Shown in pieces: positions 11,228-21,002 of a stretch of 57,124 nucleotides of DNA. Position 1 is the stretch's first letter, and the number at the start of each line of letters is the position of its first letter. Source of the stretch: Deltaproteobacteria bacterium (GTDB lineage Bacteria; Desulfobacterota; Binatia; UTPRO1). The DNA lies in the NCBI GenBank assembly GCA_020852955.1, contig JADYZW010000023.1, positions 1-57,124 of the forward strand, in the 5' to 3' direction. The position numbers were made by a program, and so were the translations under genes. The notes under the pieces are model-generated. The model made no database searches and was not told the origin of the DNA. It saw only the letters and a list, made by a program, of their open reading frames with translations.

Positions 11228-12130
11228 ATGGCCGTGCTGCGCACTCCGGAGTCCCGTTTCGCGAACCTGCCCGACTATCCGTTCGCGCCCCACTATCTCG
11301 AGCTCGCGGCGGCCATCGGACGCCCCGGGGAGGCGCGCATGCACTACCTCGACGAAGGTCGGGGAAACCCGATCCTCTGCCTCCACGGCGAGCCGAGCTG
11401 GTCGTTTCTCTACCGCCGCATGCTCCCGATTCTCGCGCGCCGCGGGCGCGTGCTGGCGCCCGACCTCTTCGGCTTCGGCAAGTCCGACAAGTTCACCGAG
11501 CGCGCCGACTACTCGTACGCGATGCACCACGACGCAGTCCTCGGATTCATCGAGGCGCTCGACCTCCGCGACATCACGCTCGTTTGTCAGGACTGGGGTG
11601 GGCTGATCGGGCTCCAGATCGCCGGCCAGCACCCCGAACGGTTCGCGCGCCTCGTCGTCATGAACACGGCCTTGCCGACGGGCGAGGAGGAGGTCGGCCC
11701 CGGCTTTCTCGCCTGGCGCGAGTACGTCGCCAACACGCCCGATCTGGCGATCGGACCGCTCTTCGGCCGCGCCATCGTCCCGGAGGACCGCCGTACGCCC
11801 GAGATCCTCGCCGCCTACGACGCCCCGTACCCCGACCGCTCCTACAAGGAGGGCGCGCAGGCGTTTCCGAGCCTCGTCCCGATCACGCCAGACGACCCCG
11901 GCGCCGCCGAGAACCGCGAGGCCTGGAAGACGCTCGAGCGCTGGAGCAAGCCCTGCCTCGTGATGGCGGGCGACCGGGACATCGTGCTCGGCATCCCGGC
12001 GGGCACGCGGTTCACGAAGCGCATCCCGACCGCCGGCGAGCTCGTCGTCGTCGAGAACGCCAGCCACTTCCTCCAGGAGGACAAGGGCGAGGAGGTCGCC
12101 GAGCGCATCGTCGCCTGGCTCGACGCCTGA
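11228..12130 (+). CDS. Haloalkane dehalogenase, HLD-I (DhlA-like) subfamily
   Basis: An alpha/beta-hydrolase of 300 residues that would hydrolyse a carbon-halogen bond to give an alcohol and halide. The catalytic pentad can be placed by comparison with DhlA. The nucleophile is D122 followed by W123 (VCQDWGG), and E55/W57 lie in LHGEPSW. A second halide-binding tryptophan may be W163 in FLAWREY. The acid is D249 or D251 in AGDRDIV, and the base is H280 in ASHFLQED. The segment AAYDAPYPDRSYKEG also matches the HLD-I cap region. A strong ribosome site (GAGGAGG) precedes ATG 11228. Substrate range cannot be read from sequence. Confidence 0.9.
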   Translation: MAVLRTPESRFANLPDYPFAPHYLELAAAIGRPGEARMHYLDEGRGNPILCLHGEPSWSFLYRRMLPILARRGRVLAPDLFGFGKSDKFTERADYSYAMHHDAVLGFIEALDLRDITLVCQDWGGLIGLQIAGQHPERFARLVVMNTALPTGEEEVGPGFLAWREYVANTPDLAIGPLFGRAIVPEDRRTPEILAAYDAPYPDRSYKEGAQAFPSLVPITPDDPGAAENREAWKTLERWSKPCLVMAGDRDIVLGIPAGTRFTKRIPTAGELVVVENASHFLQEDKGEEVAERIVAWLDA

Positions 12131-12153
12131 GATCGGCGTCGCCGGCGAACGCG

Positions 12154-12345
12154 AGCTCCAGCGTTTCTACGAAAGGGCAGATCGTTTTTCCGGCCGATAT
12201 TCGCGGTCGGGATGGTATCGAGCCGGGGCAGCGGTTCGAGAGCGAACGTATCAAGCGCGACGAGTATCGGCTGGTTCGCCTGGAGCCCCCGCCGAACGAG
12301 GGTCTGGTCGAGTGGCTGCTGGCTTGTCGCGACGCGCAAAACGCG
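12154..12345 (+). pseudogene. Remnant of an AbrB/SpoVT (MazE-like) DNA-binding gene
   Basis: One forward frame reads VSTKGQIVFPADIRGRDGIEPGQRF and then GLVEWLLACRDA. This matches the swapped-hairpin AbrB domain found in MazE/VapB-type antitoxins and transition regulators, including their common C-terminal LLAC segment. No ATG, GTG or TTG precedes the domain in frame after the dehalogenase stop, and the region beyond LLAC runs into low-complexity sequence. No toxin gene is beside it. I therefore read it as a decayed or partial gene; use of a non-standard start cannot be excluded. Confidence 0.55.
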
Positions 12346-12379
12346 CGACTTCAAGAAGGCGCGCGTCGTGGGGCTGCGG

Positions 12380-12724
12380 CTACTCCTCGCCGCCGCGGTG
12401 GCGGTTGCGACCCCGCGGGTCGTTCGGGTGCCAGGTGCGCCGGCTCGTGAAGAAGAGCGACGTCGCGCGGTGCGACGAGCCCAGCGTGCCGCCGCCGACC
12501 CACTCCGCGGCGCGCGAGGGCGAGTGGCCGTAGGCGAGGTCGGAGGGCGGCGTGCGGAGGAAGTTCACGACGCCGAGCAGCGCGAGCAGCGTGACGCCGA
12601 ACACCACGCCGAGCAGCCCGCGCGCGAACCTGAGCGCCCGTTCGCGCTCCTCGCGCCGCGCCCGCGCCCGCGCCCGGAAGCCGAGGCTCCGGAGCTCCCA
12701 CTCCACCTCACGCCGCGTCAACAT
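12380..12724 (-). CDS. Small predicted membrane protein, unknown function
   Basis: A 114-residue product with a very basic N-terminal half (residues 1-33, many Arg and Glu), one hydrophobic segment (about 34-52, LLGVVFGVTLLALLGVVNF) and a polar C-terminus. I do not recognise a family. Support is the coherent charged-helix/membrane-helix layout and its position in a gap otherwise free of better frames. It overlaps the tail of the AbrB-like remnant frame. The start at 12724 has no strong ribosome site. Moderate to low confidence. Confidence 0.45.
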   Translation of the reverse strand: MLTRREVEWELRSLGFRARARARREERERALRFARGLLGVVFGVTLLALLGVVNFLRTPPSDLAYGHSPSRAAEWVGGGTLGSSHRATSLFFTSRRTWHPNDPRGRNRHRGGEE

Positions 12725-12834
12725 AGGGGATGCTCTAGCATCCCCCCGGGCGTCGAGTCACGAGAGGCGCGCACGCGGACGGCGGCAAACCGCGCGTGGA
12801 CAGTTCGGGTGGTGCCCGCTAAACCTGCGGACCC

Positions 12835-14517
<1,683 letters not shown>

Positions 14518-14542
14518 CGCCGCCCCACCCGCAAGGACCGCG

Positions 14543-15832
14543 TTGACACCCGCATGCTCGTCCTCGAGGATGCCGGCATCGATGCGGTGCGTGACCCGGA
14601 GCGCGGCTCCCGCCAAGCGCACGTCGAGGCGACGGCCGGCGACGACTCGGAATGGCGTCGGCGTACCGCCGGCATCGGAGGGTAGGAGCGCCGCCGTCGC
14701 GATCGACGTCGTCGATTTGCGCCGCCGCCGCGACCGGCGGCGTTTCCTCGACGTCGCGGCGCCGCTCTATCGCCACGACCCGCACTACCTGGAACCCCTG
14801 CGCCGCGACCGGATGGCGTTCCTCGATCCCGAGGGCAATCCCGGCCTCGCCGACCTCGAGATCCTGGCGCTCGTCGCGCGCCGCGCCGGCCGCGACGTCG
14901 GCCGCATCACGGCCCACGTCGACCGCGCGTACGATCGCCGCCACGGCGTACGCGCCGGCTGGTTCGGCTTCTTCGAGAGCGTCGACGATCCGGTGGTAGC
15001 GCATGGGCTCCTCGCGGCCGCCGTCGACTGGACCGCGGCGCGCGGCGCGACCGAGGTGACGGGCCCGATGAGCTTCACCACCAATCAGGAGTGCGGGCTC
15101 CTCGTCGAGAACTTCTCGCGGCGGCCTACGCTCGGCACGACCTACAACCACCCGTACTACGAGGCGCTCCTGACGAGCTTCGGCTTCCGGGGCGTGAAGG
15201 ACCTCCATGGATGGTGGGTGGACGTCACGACCGGCTTCGAAGAAGCCGGTCGCCTCCGCATCGCGGCCGTCGCCGAGCGCCTGAAGGCGCGCGCCGGCCT
15301 CGTGATCCGCCACGCCGAGAAGCGCCGCTTCCGCGAGGAGTGGCCGGTCCTGTTCGAGCTCTATCGCGAGGCGTGGCGGGACAACTGGGGCTACAGTCCG
15401 ATCACGCGCGCGGAGTTCGGCGCGGCGGCCGAGAGCGCGCTGCCGATCCTCCGCGAGGAGCTCGTCCTCATCGTCGAGACGGCGGGCCGTCCCGTCGGCT
15501 TCGCGCTCACGCTCCCCGACCTGAACGAGGTGGCGCCGCGGAGCGGCCGCCTCCTCCCCTTCGGGTGGATGTCGCTCACGCGGGGCCTCCGGCGAATCCG
15601 GCACGCGCGCCTCGTGCTGCTCGGCGTGCTGCCCACCTTCCGCAAGCGCGGCATCGAGTCGCTGCTCTGCATCGAGACCGCGCTCCGCGCCCGGCGGCTC
15701 GGCTTCGCCGGCGGCGAGGTGAGCTGGACGCTCGAGGACAACGTGCTCATCAACCGGGCGATCGAAACGATGGGCGGGAGGCGGGATCGCACCTGGCGCC
15801 TCTACGCGATGTCGGGTGCGTCGGCTCGGTGA
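14543..15832 (+). CDS. GNAT-fold N-acyltransferase-like protein (YghO-like)
   Basis: Homology-like sequence begins at IDVVDLRRRRDRRRFLDVAAPLY and includes PHYLEPLRRDRMAFLDP, GFFESVDD, EVTGPMSFTTNQECGLLVENF, NHPYYEALLTSFGF and a C-terminal LGVLPTFRKRGIESLLC. The last resembles the acetyl-CoA-binding turn of GNAT enzymes. The architecture fits the YghO-like group found in many bacteria; its substrate is unknown. The true start is uncertain: the TTG at 14543 gives 429 residues with a poorly conserved Arg/Ser-rich leader. A purine-rich GGAGGGTAGGAG near 14,677 suggests translation may begin later, close to 14,696, but no ATG is there. Its 3' end overlaps the convergent PAP2 gene by 83 bp. Confidence 0.72.
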   Translation: MTPACSSSRMPASMRCVTRSAAPAKRTSRRRPATTRNGVGVPPASEGRSAAVAIDVVDLRRRRDRRRFLDVAAPLYRHDPHYLEPLRRDRMAFLDPEGNPGLADLEILALVARRAGRDVGRITAHVDRAYDRRHGVRAGWFGFFESVDDPVVAHGLLAAAVDWTAARGATEVTGPMSFTTNQECGLLVENFSRRPTLGTTYNHPYYEALLTSFGFRGVKDLHGWWVDVTTGFEEAGRLRIAAVAERLKARAGLVIRHAEKRRFREEWPVLFELYREAWRDNWGYSPITRAEFGAAAESALPILREELVLIVETAGRPVGFALTLPDLNEVAPRSGRLLPFGWMSLTRGLRRIRHARLVLLGVLPTFRKRGIESLLCIETALRARRLGFAGGEVSWTLEDNVLINRAIETMGGRRDRTWRLYAMSGASAR

Positions 15833-16808
15833 GCCGGGGCCAGAGCGGGGCGGCGGCGCGCGCCCGGCGCCGCGCCGCCTCGGCCGCCGGCAGCCGGCGC
15901 GCGGCGACGAAGGCGACGACGCCGAGGACGGCGCCGGCCACGACATCGATCGCGTAGTGCCAGCGCAGGAGCAGCGTCGCGGCCACGATGTTGGCGGCGA
16001 AGAAGGCGGTGGGTGCCCACGCGACGGCGAGCCACCGTTCGCCACGGTGCCGGAACGCGAAGAGGGTCAGGAAGAGCGGCCCCGCCGTGTGAAGCGACGG
16101 GAAGATGTCCTTCTGGGAGCCCCCGACGGCCACCGTTCGCAGCAGCGCGTCGTGCCACGGGCCCCGCGGCAACGGACCGTCGAACAGCTCCGGAAACGCC
16201 GCCCACGGCCCGAAGCCCGGCACCAGCAGGTAGAGCGCCTGGCCGATGCCGTAGACGACGATCATTCCGGTCGCGAACTCGGCGACCAGCGGCTCGCGGT
16301 CGACGTAGAGCGCGAACGGCAGCGTATAGAGCGCGAGCAACCAGAAGTAGCTCACGTAGAAGAACGCGAACCACTCGGTCGTGTCGGGCGTGACGAAGCG
16401 CTGGATCCAGACGGCGGGCTCGCCCCCGAAGATCGCCACGTCGGCCGCGTACAGGACCCCGTCGAGCGCGTGCGGGTTGACGACGGGCGCCAGGTCCCGC
16501 AGCACGAAATAGGCGCCGAGCACGCCGCCGAGCACCCCGATGCGATAGAGCAGCGGCGCGAACGGCCGGGCAGCGACGAGCCCGCCCCGCGCGGCGAGGA
16601 TGGCGCCGAGGGACGCGAGGGCGAGCGCGGTCATGCGGATCACCGCGCGCGTCTTCAGCGGGTGGGGGTCGGCGACGAGCGCCGCCGCCAGGAGCCCCAC
16701 GAGGAAGCCGCCGACCGCCCAGTCGTGCGCCGCGAGGTCGCGAAGCAGTCGCGCTCGCGCAGATCGCGCTTGGCGGACGGCCGGGGCGTTTGCTAGGTTC
16801 GACGTCAT
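15750..16808 (-). CDS. PAP2-superfamily membrane phosphatase / inositol-phosphoryltransferase-like
   Basis: A 352-residue polytopic membrane protein with at least seven hydrophobic segments. The PAP2 catalytic motifs are present: FPSLHTAGPLF (histidine proton donor) and RWHYAIDVVAG (nucleophilic histidine with the supporting aspartate). The N-terminal GYGIG/GFGPW-like segments and spacing are those of the PAP2_3 group that includes inositol-phosphorylceramide synthase-like proteins; such enzymes act on lipid phosphates. ATG 16808 is chosen because it is adjacent to the divergent gene at 16836 and leaves a compact basic N-terminus. The C-terminal ~40 residues are Arg/Pro-rich and overlap the neighbouring gene. 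Substrate is unknown. Confidence 0.8.
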   Translation of the reverse strand: MTSNLANAPAVRQARSARARLLRDLAAHDWAVGGFLVGLLAAALVADPHPLKTRAVIRMTALALASLGAILAARGGLVAARPFAPLLYRIGVLGGVLGAYFVLRDLAPVVNPHALDGVLYAADVAIFGGEPAVWIQRFVTPDTTEWFAFFYVSYFWLLALYTLPFALYVDREPLVAEFATGMIVVYGIGQALYLLVPGFGPWAAFPELFDGPLPRGPWHDALLRTVAVGGSQKDIFPSLHTAGPLFLTLFAFRHRGERWLAVAWAPTAFFAANIVAATLLLRWHYAIDVVAGAVLGVVAFVAARRLPAAEAARRRARAAAPLWPRLTEPTHPTSRRGARCDPASRPSFRSPG

Positions 16809-16835
16809 CCTTCTCTGGCTCCGCCTGGAGGCGTC

Positions 16836-17414
16836 ATGCACAAGATCGTCGTTTCCCTGCTCGCTGTCCTGCTCTACTCGGTCTGGCTCCGACCCGAACC
16901 TGCCGAGAGCGTCGGACCGGCGTTCGTGTTCCCGCTATCGGTCAGCGGCAAAGCCGTCCAGACCGACATCGCGGTCGGACCCGGGTTCAAGCCGACGCGC
17001 GGCAAAGTCAACGACAAGATCGTCGCGGCGATCCTGCGCGGCGAGAACGCGTCGGACTACTCCGTGCAATTCCTCGACATTCTCGGCCACGACGGCTCCG
17101 GTCGCTTCTATCTCTACTTCGACGGCCGCGCCGTCGACGGCAGCGTGACCATGCGGATCGCGACGAACCCGAGCGGCTCGATGACAACGGCGCTCACCGG
17201 CGCGATCACGCAGGACGGCGAGTTCTGGATCGCCGGCAAGTACGATCTCCCGCTGATCGGACCCCTCGCCGACGCGTTCGCGAAGGGCAAGGTGAAGTTC
17301 GCGAAGGGCACCTTCAACCCCACGAAGATCAGCGGCGTCGTGCACTTCGTGAGCAATGCCATCGGCGAGGGCTTCACCCTCAAGTTCAAGACGATCGGCG
17401 GTCCGCTCAGTTAG
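16836..17414 (+). CDS. Secreted hypothetical protein
   Basis: A 192-residue product with a clear N-terminal signal sequence (MHKIVVSLLAVLLYSVWL, then polar) and a beta-strand-rich body containing alternating glycine/hydrophobic stretches (FYLYFDGRAVDGSV, GEFWIAGKYDLPL, SGVVHFVSNAIGEGFTLKF). A putative ribosome site (TGGAGGC) precedes ATG 16836. I do not recognise the family. It lies back to back with the PAP2 gene and upstream of a rhomboid gene. Export is inferred from the signal alone. Confidence 0.65.
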   Translation: MHKIVVSLLAVLLYSVWLRPEPAESVGPAFVFPLSVSGKAVQTDIAVGPGFKPTRGKVNDKIVAAILRGENASDYSVQFLDILGHDGSGRFYLYFDGRAVDGSVTMRIATNPSGSMTTALTGAITQDGEFWIAGKYDLPLIGPLADAFAKGKVKFAKGTFNPTKISGVVHFVSNAIGEGFTLKFKTIGGPLS

Positions 17415-17562
17415 GAGCCCCCGGACGGATCGGAGCGCGGCGACACCCCGCCTCCGATCCGATCGCGAAGCCTCCGGGGACGCGCCTGCCGGTTGCCGGG
17501 CGGACGGTTCGGGCCGGCGGGCGCAGCTTCCCTCGGCCGTTCCTCCCCGTCAGGATCGGGCC

Positions 17563-18417
17563 ATGCCGCCGCGCGCGTCCGCCGGACCGTATCCCGCGCC
17601 GGTCGCAGACGAGATCGTGCTGGTGCTCGCAGCCGAGGGCATCGCGGCGACGCTGGAACCCACCGCCGGGGGTCTCGCGATCGTGATCGACGAGGCCGAG
17701 GCGCGCCGCGCCGAGACGATCCTCGCCGACGAGTACCCCACGGGCGTGCACCACGCCTTCGCGGCGCGCGCCGCCGCGCAGGCCGCCGCCCGCGCCCGCA
17801 TCGCGGCCCCCGCGCAGACCGAATGGTTCGGGCCGGGCTCGTGGGTGATCTTCCTGCTGACGGCGGTCTGCATCGGCGTCTTCCTCGCCGAGGAGCGCGC
17901 CGGCGGCTCCGAGCTTCGCGAGGTGCTGCTGCGCTTCGGGGCGTCGCGCCCGGCGCACGTCCGCGGCGGCGAGTGGTGGCGCTTCGCGACGGCGCTCTTC
18001 GTCCACATCGGCCCGCGCCACCTCCTCGGCAACATGGCGGCGCTCCTCGTGCTCGGACCGGCGCTGGTCGCGGCGCTCGGCCCCTGGCGCTTCCTCTTCG
18101 TCTACCTCGCGGCCGGCATCGCCGGAAACGCGCTCAGCTGCGCGGTGACGCCGCCCGACACGGTGAGCGCAGGCGCCTCGGGCGCGATCCTCGGCGTACT
18201 CGGCGCGCTCGGCGGGCAGCGCCTGCGCTTCGCGGCGAGCGCGCGGTATCGCGGCTGGCAGGTGGTCGCGGCGGTCCTCGCCTACCTGGCGATCGGAGTC
18301 GGCGCCGGACCCGGCGTCGACACGATGGCGCACCTCGGCGGCCTCGTCGCCGGGCTCGCGCTCGGGCTCGGGATTCCGCCGCCCGCCCGCGCGACTACAG
18401 CCAGCCCGCCCTCCTGA
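17563..18417 (+). CDS. Rhomboid-family intramembrane serine protease
   Basis: Rhomboids cleave membrane proteins within or near the lipid bilayer. The 284-residue product has a cytoplasmic N-terminal region (1-85) of about the size and form of a small alpha/beta domain, then six predicted membrane helices. The catalytic serine is S206 in GASGAILG and the histidine H257 in MAHLGGLVAG; the oxyanion region HIGPRHLLGNM lies at 148-158. ATG 17563 is chosen over upstream in-frame codons because the frame before it is low-complexity. The 3' end overlaps the convergent corA by 23 bp. Confidence 0.9.
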   Translation: MPPRASAGPYPAPVADEIVLVLAAEGIAATLEPTAGGLAIVIDEAEARRAETILADEYPTGVHHAFAARAAAQAAARARIAAPAQTEWFGPGSWVIFLLTAVCIGVFLAEERAGGSELREVLLRFGASRPAHVRGGEWWRFATALFVHIGPRHLLGNMAALLVLGPALVAALGPWRFLFVYLAAGIAGNALSCAVTPPDTVSAGASGAILGVLGALGGQRLRFAASARYRGWQVVAAVLAYLAIGVGAGPGVDTMAHLGGLVAGLALGLGIPPPARATTASPPS

Positions 18418-19372
18418 ACTGCCAGTACAGCATCGCGCACGCGACGACCATGATGGCGAGCGCCATCGGATAGCCCAGCCCCCAGCCGAGCTCCGGCATG
18501 TGCTCGAAGTTCATGCCGTAGATGCCGGCGACCATGGTCGGCACCGCGATGATCGCGGCCCAGCTCGCGAGCTTCTTGGTCACCTCGTTCTGCTGCACGG
18601 AAATGAGCGAAAGATTGGCCTCGAGCGCGCCGTTCAGGAGCTCGCGCAGGTTGTCGACGGTCTCGTTGATGCGGATGACGTGATCGTAGACGTCGCGGAA
18701 GTACGGGCGGCTGTCGGCGTCGATGAGCGAGGAGTCGAAGCGCGTGAGCCGGTTGCAGATGTCGATCAGCGGCGACACCGCGCGCTTCAGGCGCAACAGC
18801 ACGCGCTTCAGGTCGTAGATGTTCTCGGTCGTCTCGCGCCGGTAGTTGCCGCCGAAGATGTTCTCCTCGAGCTTCTCCAGCTCCTCCTCGAGCTCGTCGA
18901 CGATCGGAAAGTAGTTGTCGACGACGAAGTCCATGAGCGCGTAGAGCACGAAGCCCGGGCCCTTCTTCAGGAGGTGCGGCGCGCTCTCGCAGCGCTGGCG
19001 GACATCGACGTAGGGCACCGACGCCCCGTGCCGCACCGACACGACGTAGCCCGGACCGACGAAGAGGTGCGTCTCGCCGAAGGCGATCTTGCCCTCCGGG
19101 TCGCGCTGCGCCGTGCGCAGCACGACGAAGAGCGCGTCGCCGTACTCCTCGAGCTTCGGCCGCTGATGGGCGCGGTGCGCATCCTCGACGGCGAGGTCGT
19201 GGAGGCGGAACTCGTGCTGCACCTCGCGCAGGAGCGCCTCGTCCGGCTCGTGCAGCCCCATCCAGACGAAGCGGCTGCGATCGGCCCCGAGCACCTCGCT
19301 GACGTCCGTCAGGTGCACGTCGCCCACCCGGTGCCCGTCCGCGTACTCCGCGCAGTTGACGATCCGACTCAT
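18395..19372 (-). CDS. corA: CorA-family magnesium/cobalt transporter
   Basis: A 325-residue protein with the large acidic cytoplasmic domain and long coiled helix of CorA, followed by two C-terminal membrane helices. The first ends in the signature GMN (IYGMNFEHMPEL), which forms the selectivity loop of the pentameric channel. The C-terminus ends with basic residues. Start ATG 19372 is well placed with no competing upstream start. It is convergent with the rhomboid gene and divergent from the SLC13-type transporter. Confidence 0.93.
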   Translation of the reverse strand: MSRIVNCAEYADGHRVGDVHLTDVSEVLGADRSRFVWMGLHEPDEALLREVQHEFRLHDLAVEDAHRAHQRPKLEEYGDALFVVLRTAQRDPEGKIAFGETHLFVGPGYVVSVRHGASVPYVDVRQRCESAPHLLKKGPGFVLYALMDFVVDNYFPIVDELEEELEKLEENIFGGNYRRETTENIYDLKRVLLRLKRAVSPLIDICNRLTRFDSSLIDADSRPYFRDVYDHVIRINETVDNLRELLNGALEANLSLISVQQNEVTKKLASWAAIIAVPTMVAGIYGMNFEHMPELGWGLGYPMALAIMVVACAMLYWQFRRAGWL

Positions 19373-19457
19373 GGCCCCTCCCCGCCGCCGCGACGATGTC
19401 GCCTCGCCATAGCACGGCGCCGCGCGGGGCCATACGGGCGGCGGCTCCCGTGGTCAG

Positions 19458-21002
19458 GTGCGGAGCGGCGTGGTACGGGGCCCTGCCTTGGTCACGTCGA
19501 CGACCTCTCCTCGCTTCGTCATCGGGCTCACGCTCGGCGTCCTGACGGCCGCGGCCATCATGGCGGCGCCGCTTCCGGCGGGGATGCCCGAGACGGGACG
19601 CCGCACGGCCGCGGTCGCGACGCTCATGGCGATCTGGTGGATCAGCGAGGCCCTGCCGATCGCCACGACCGCGCTCGTGCCGATCTTCGCCTTCCCGCTC
19701 CTCGGCATCAGCTCGACGCGCGAGGCCTGCGCGCCCTACGCCGACCCGGTGAACCTCTTCTTCCTCGGCGGCCTGACGATCGCGGCCGCCGTCGAGCGCT
19801 GGGGCCTGCACCGCCGGCTCGCGCTCCACGTCATGCGCCGGCTCGGCGGCTCGCCGCGGCGGCTCGTGCTCGGCTTCATGACGGCGACCGGGCTGATCTC
19901 CATGTGGACCTCGAACGCGGCGACCACGATGATGATGCTGCCGATCGGCCTCGCCGTGATCGAGCACTTCGAGCACGCCCACGTCGACACGCGCGCCGGC
20001 TTCGCGCCGGCCCTCATGATCTCGGTCGCGTACGCGGCGTCGATCGGCGGGGTCGGAACGCTCGTCGGCACTCCGCCGAACGTCATCTTCGCCGGATCGT
20101 TCGCGCGCCTCTTCCCCGGCGCGCCGCCCGTCGGCTTCGCGGCCTGGATGATGGTCGGCGTGCCGATCGCCGTCGTCATGACGCCGCTCGCGTGGCTCTT
20201 CCTCACGCGCGTCGCGTTCCGCGTGCCGGCGACGGCGCCCGGCAGCGACGGCCGCGTCGTCCGCGAGGCGCTCGCCGACCTCGGGCCCATGTCGATCCCC
20301 GAGCGGCGCGTCATGCTGGTCTTCGCCACGACCGCCCTCCTCTGGGTCTTCCGCGCCGACCTCGACGTCGGCTTCGCCACGCTCCCGGGATGGACACGGA
20401 TCCTGCCCCACCCGAAGGCGGTCGACGACACGGTGATCGCGGTCGCAATGGCGACACTGCTGTTCCTCCTGCCGTCGGGCGAGCCGGGCGTGCGCCTGCT
20501 CGGCGACGATTGGCCGAAGCGCGTGCCGTGGGGCGTGCTCGTCCTGCTCGGCAGCGGCTTCGCGCTCGCGGCGGCGGTCGAGTCGTCGGGGCTCGCCGCC
20601 TGGCTCGCGGAGCGGCTCGGACGGCTCGGCACGATGCCGCCCTTCGCGCTCGTCCTCACGATCACGACGCTCCTCGTGCTGCTCACCGAGTTCACCGTCA
20701 ACTCCGCGATCACGGCCCTCATGATGCCGGTGCTCGCGGCGACGGCCGTCGGCTTGAAGGTCGATCCGCGGCTCCTGATGATCCCGGCGACGCTCGGCGC
20801 CTCGTTCGGGTTCATGATGCCGGGCGGCACAGCGCCGAACGCGATGGTGTTCGCGAGCGGCAACATCACGGTCGCGCAGATGGTGCGCGCGGGGATCGGC
20901 ATCGACCTGATCGGCATCCTCGTGATCGCGATCGTCTTCTACGTGATCGGGCTTCCCGTCTTCGGGATCGCCCCGAGCGGAGCGCCCCCGTGGGCGCGCT
21001 GA
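19458..21002 (+). CDS. DASS/SLC13-family sodium:anion (dicarboxylate or sulfate-type) symporter
   Basis: A 514-residue polytopic transporter. The two family sodium/substrate motifs are visible: SNAATTMMMLPIGLAV and the later TEFTVNSAITALMMPV (SNT-like region). IGGVGTLVGTPPN and GASFGFMMPGGTAPNAMV are also diagnostic of the DASS group. Such proteins import C4-dicarboxylates, citrate or sulfate with Na+. The substrate is not determined. GTG 19458 is the start of the open frame; an internal start near LVTSTTSPRFV is possible. The 3' end overlaps the sulfatase-fold lipoprotein gene by 13 bp, suggesting co-translation. Confidence 0.88.
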   Translation: MRSGVVRGPALVTSTTSPRFVIGLTLGVLTAAAIMAAPLPAGMPETGRRTAAVATLMAIWWISEALPIATTALVPIFAFPLLGISSTREACAPYADPVNLFFLGGLTIAAAVERWGLHRRLALHVMRRLGGSPRRLVLGFMTATGLISMWTSNAATTMMMLPIGLAVIEHFEHAHVDTRAGFAPALMISVAYAASIGGVGTLVGTPPNVIFAGSFARLFPGAPPVGFAAWMMVGVPIAVVMTPLAWLFLTRVAFRVPATAPGSDGRVVREALADLGPMSIPERRVMLVFATTALLWVFRADLDVGFATLPGWTRILPHPKAVDDTVIAVAMATLLFLLPSGEPGVRLLGDDWPKRVPWGVLVLLGSGFALAAAVESSGLAAWLAERLGRLGTMPPFALVLTITTLLVLLTEFTVNSAITALMMPVLAATAVGLKVDPRLLMIPATLGASFGFMMPGGTAPNAMVFASGNITVAQMVRAGIGIDLIGILVIAIVFYVIGLPVFGIAPSGAPPWAR

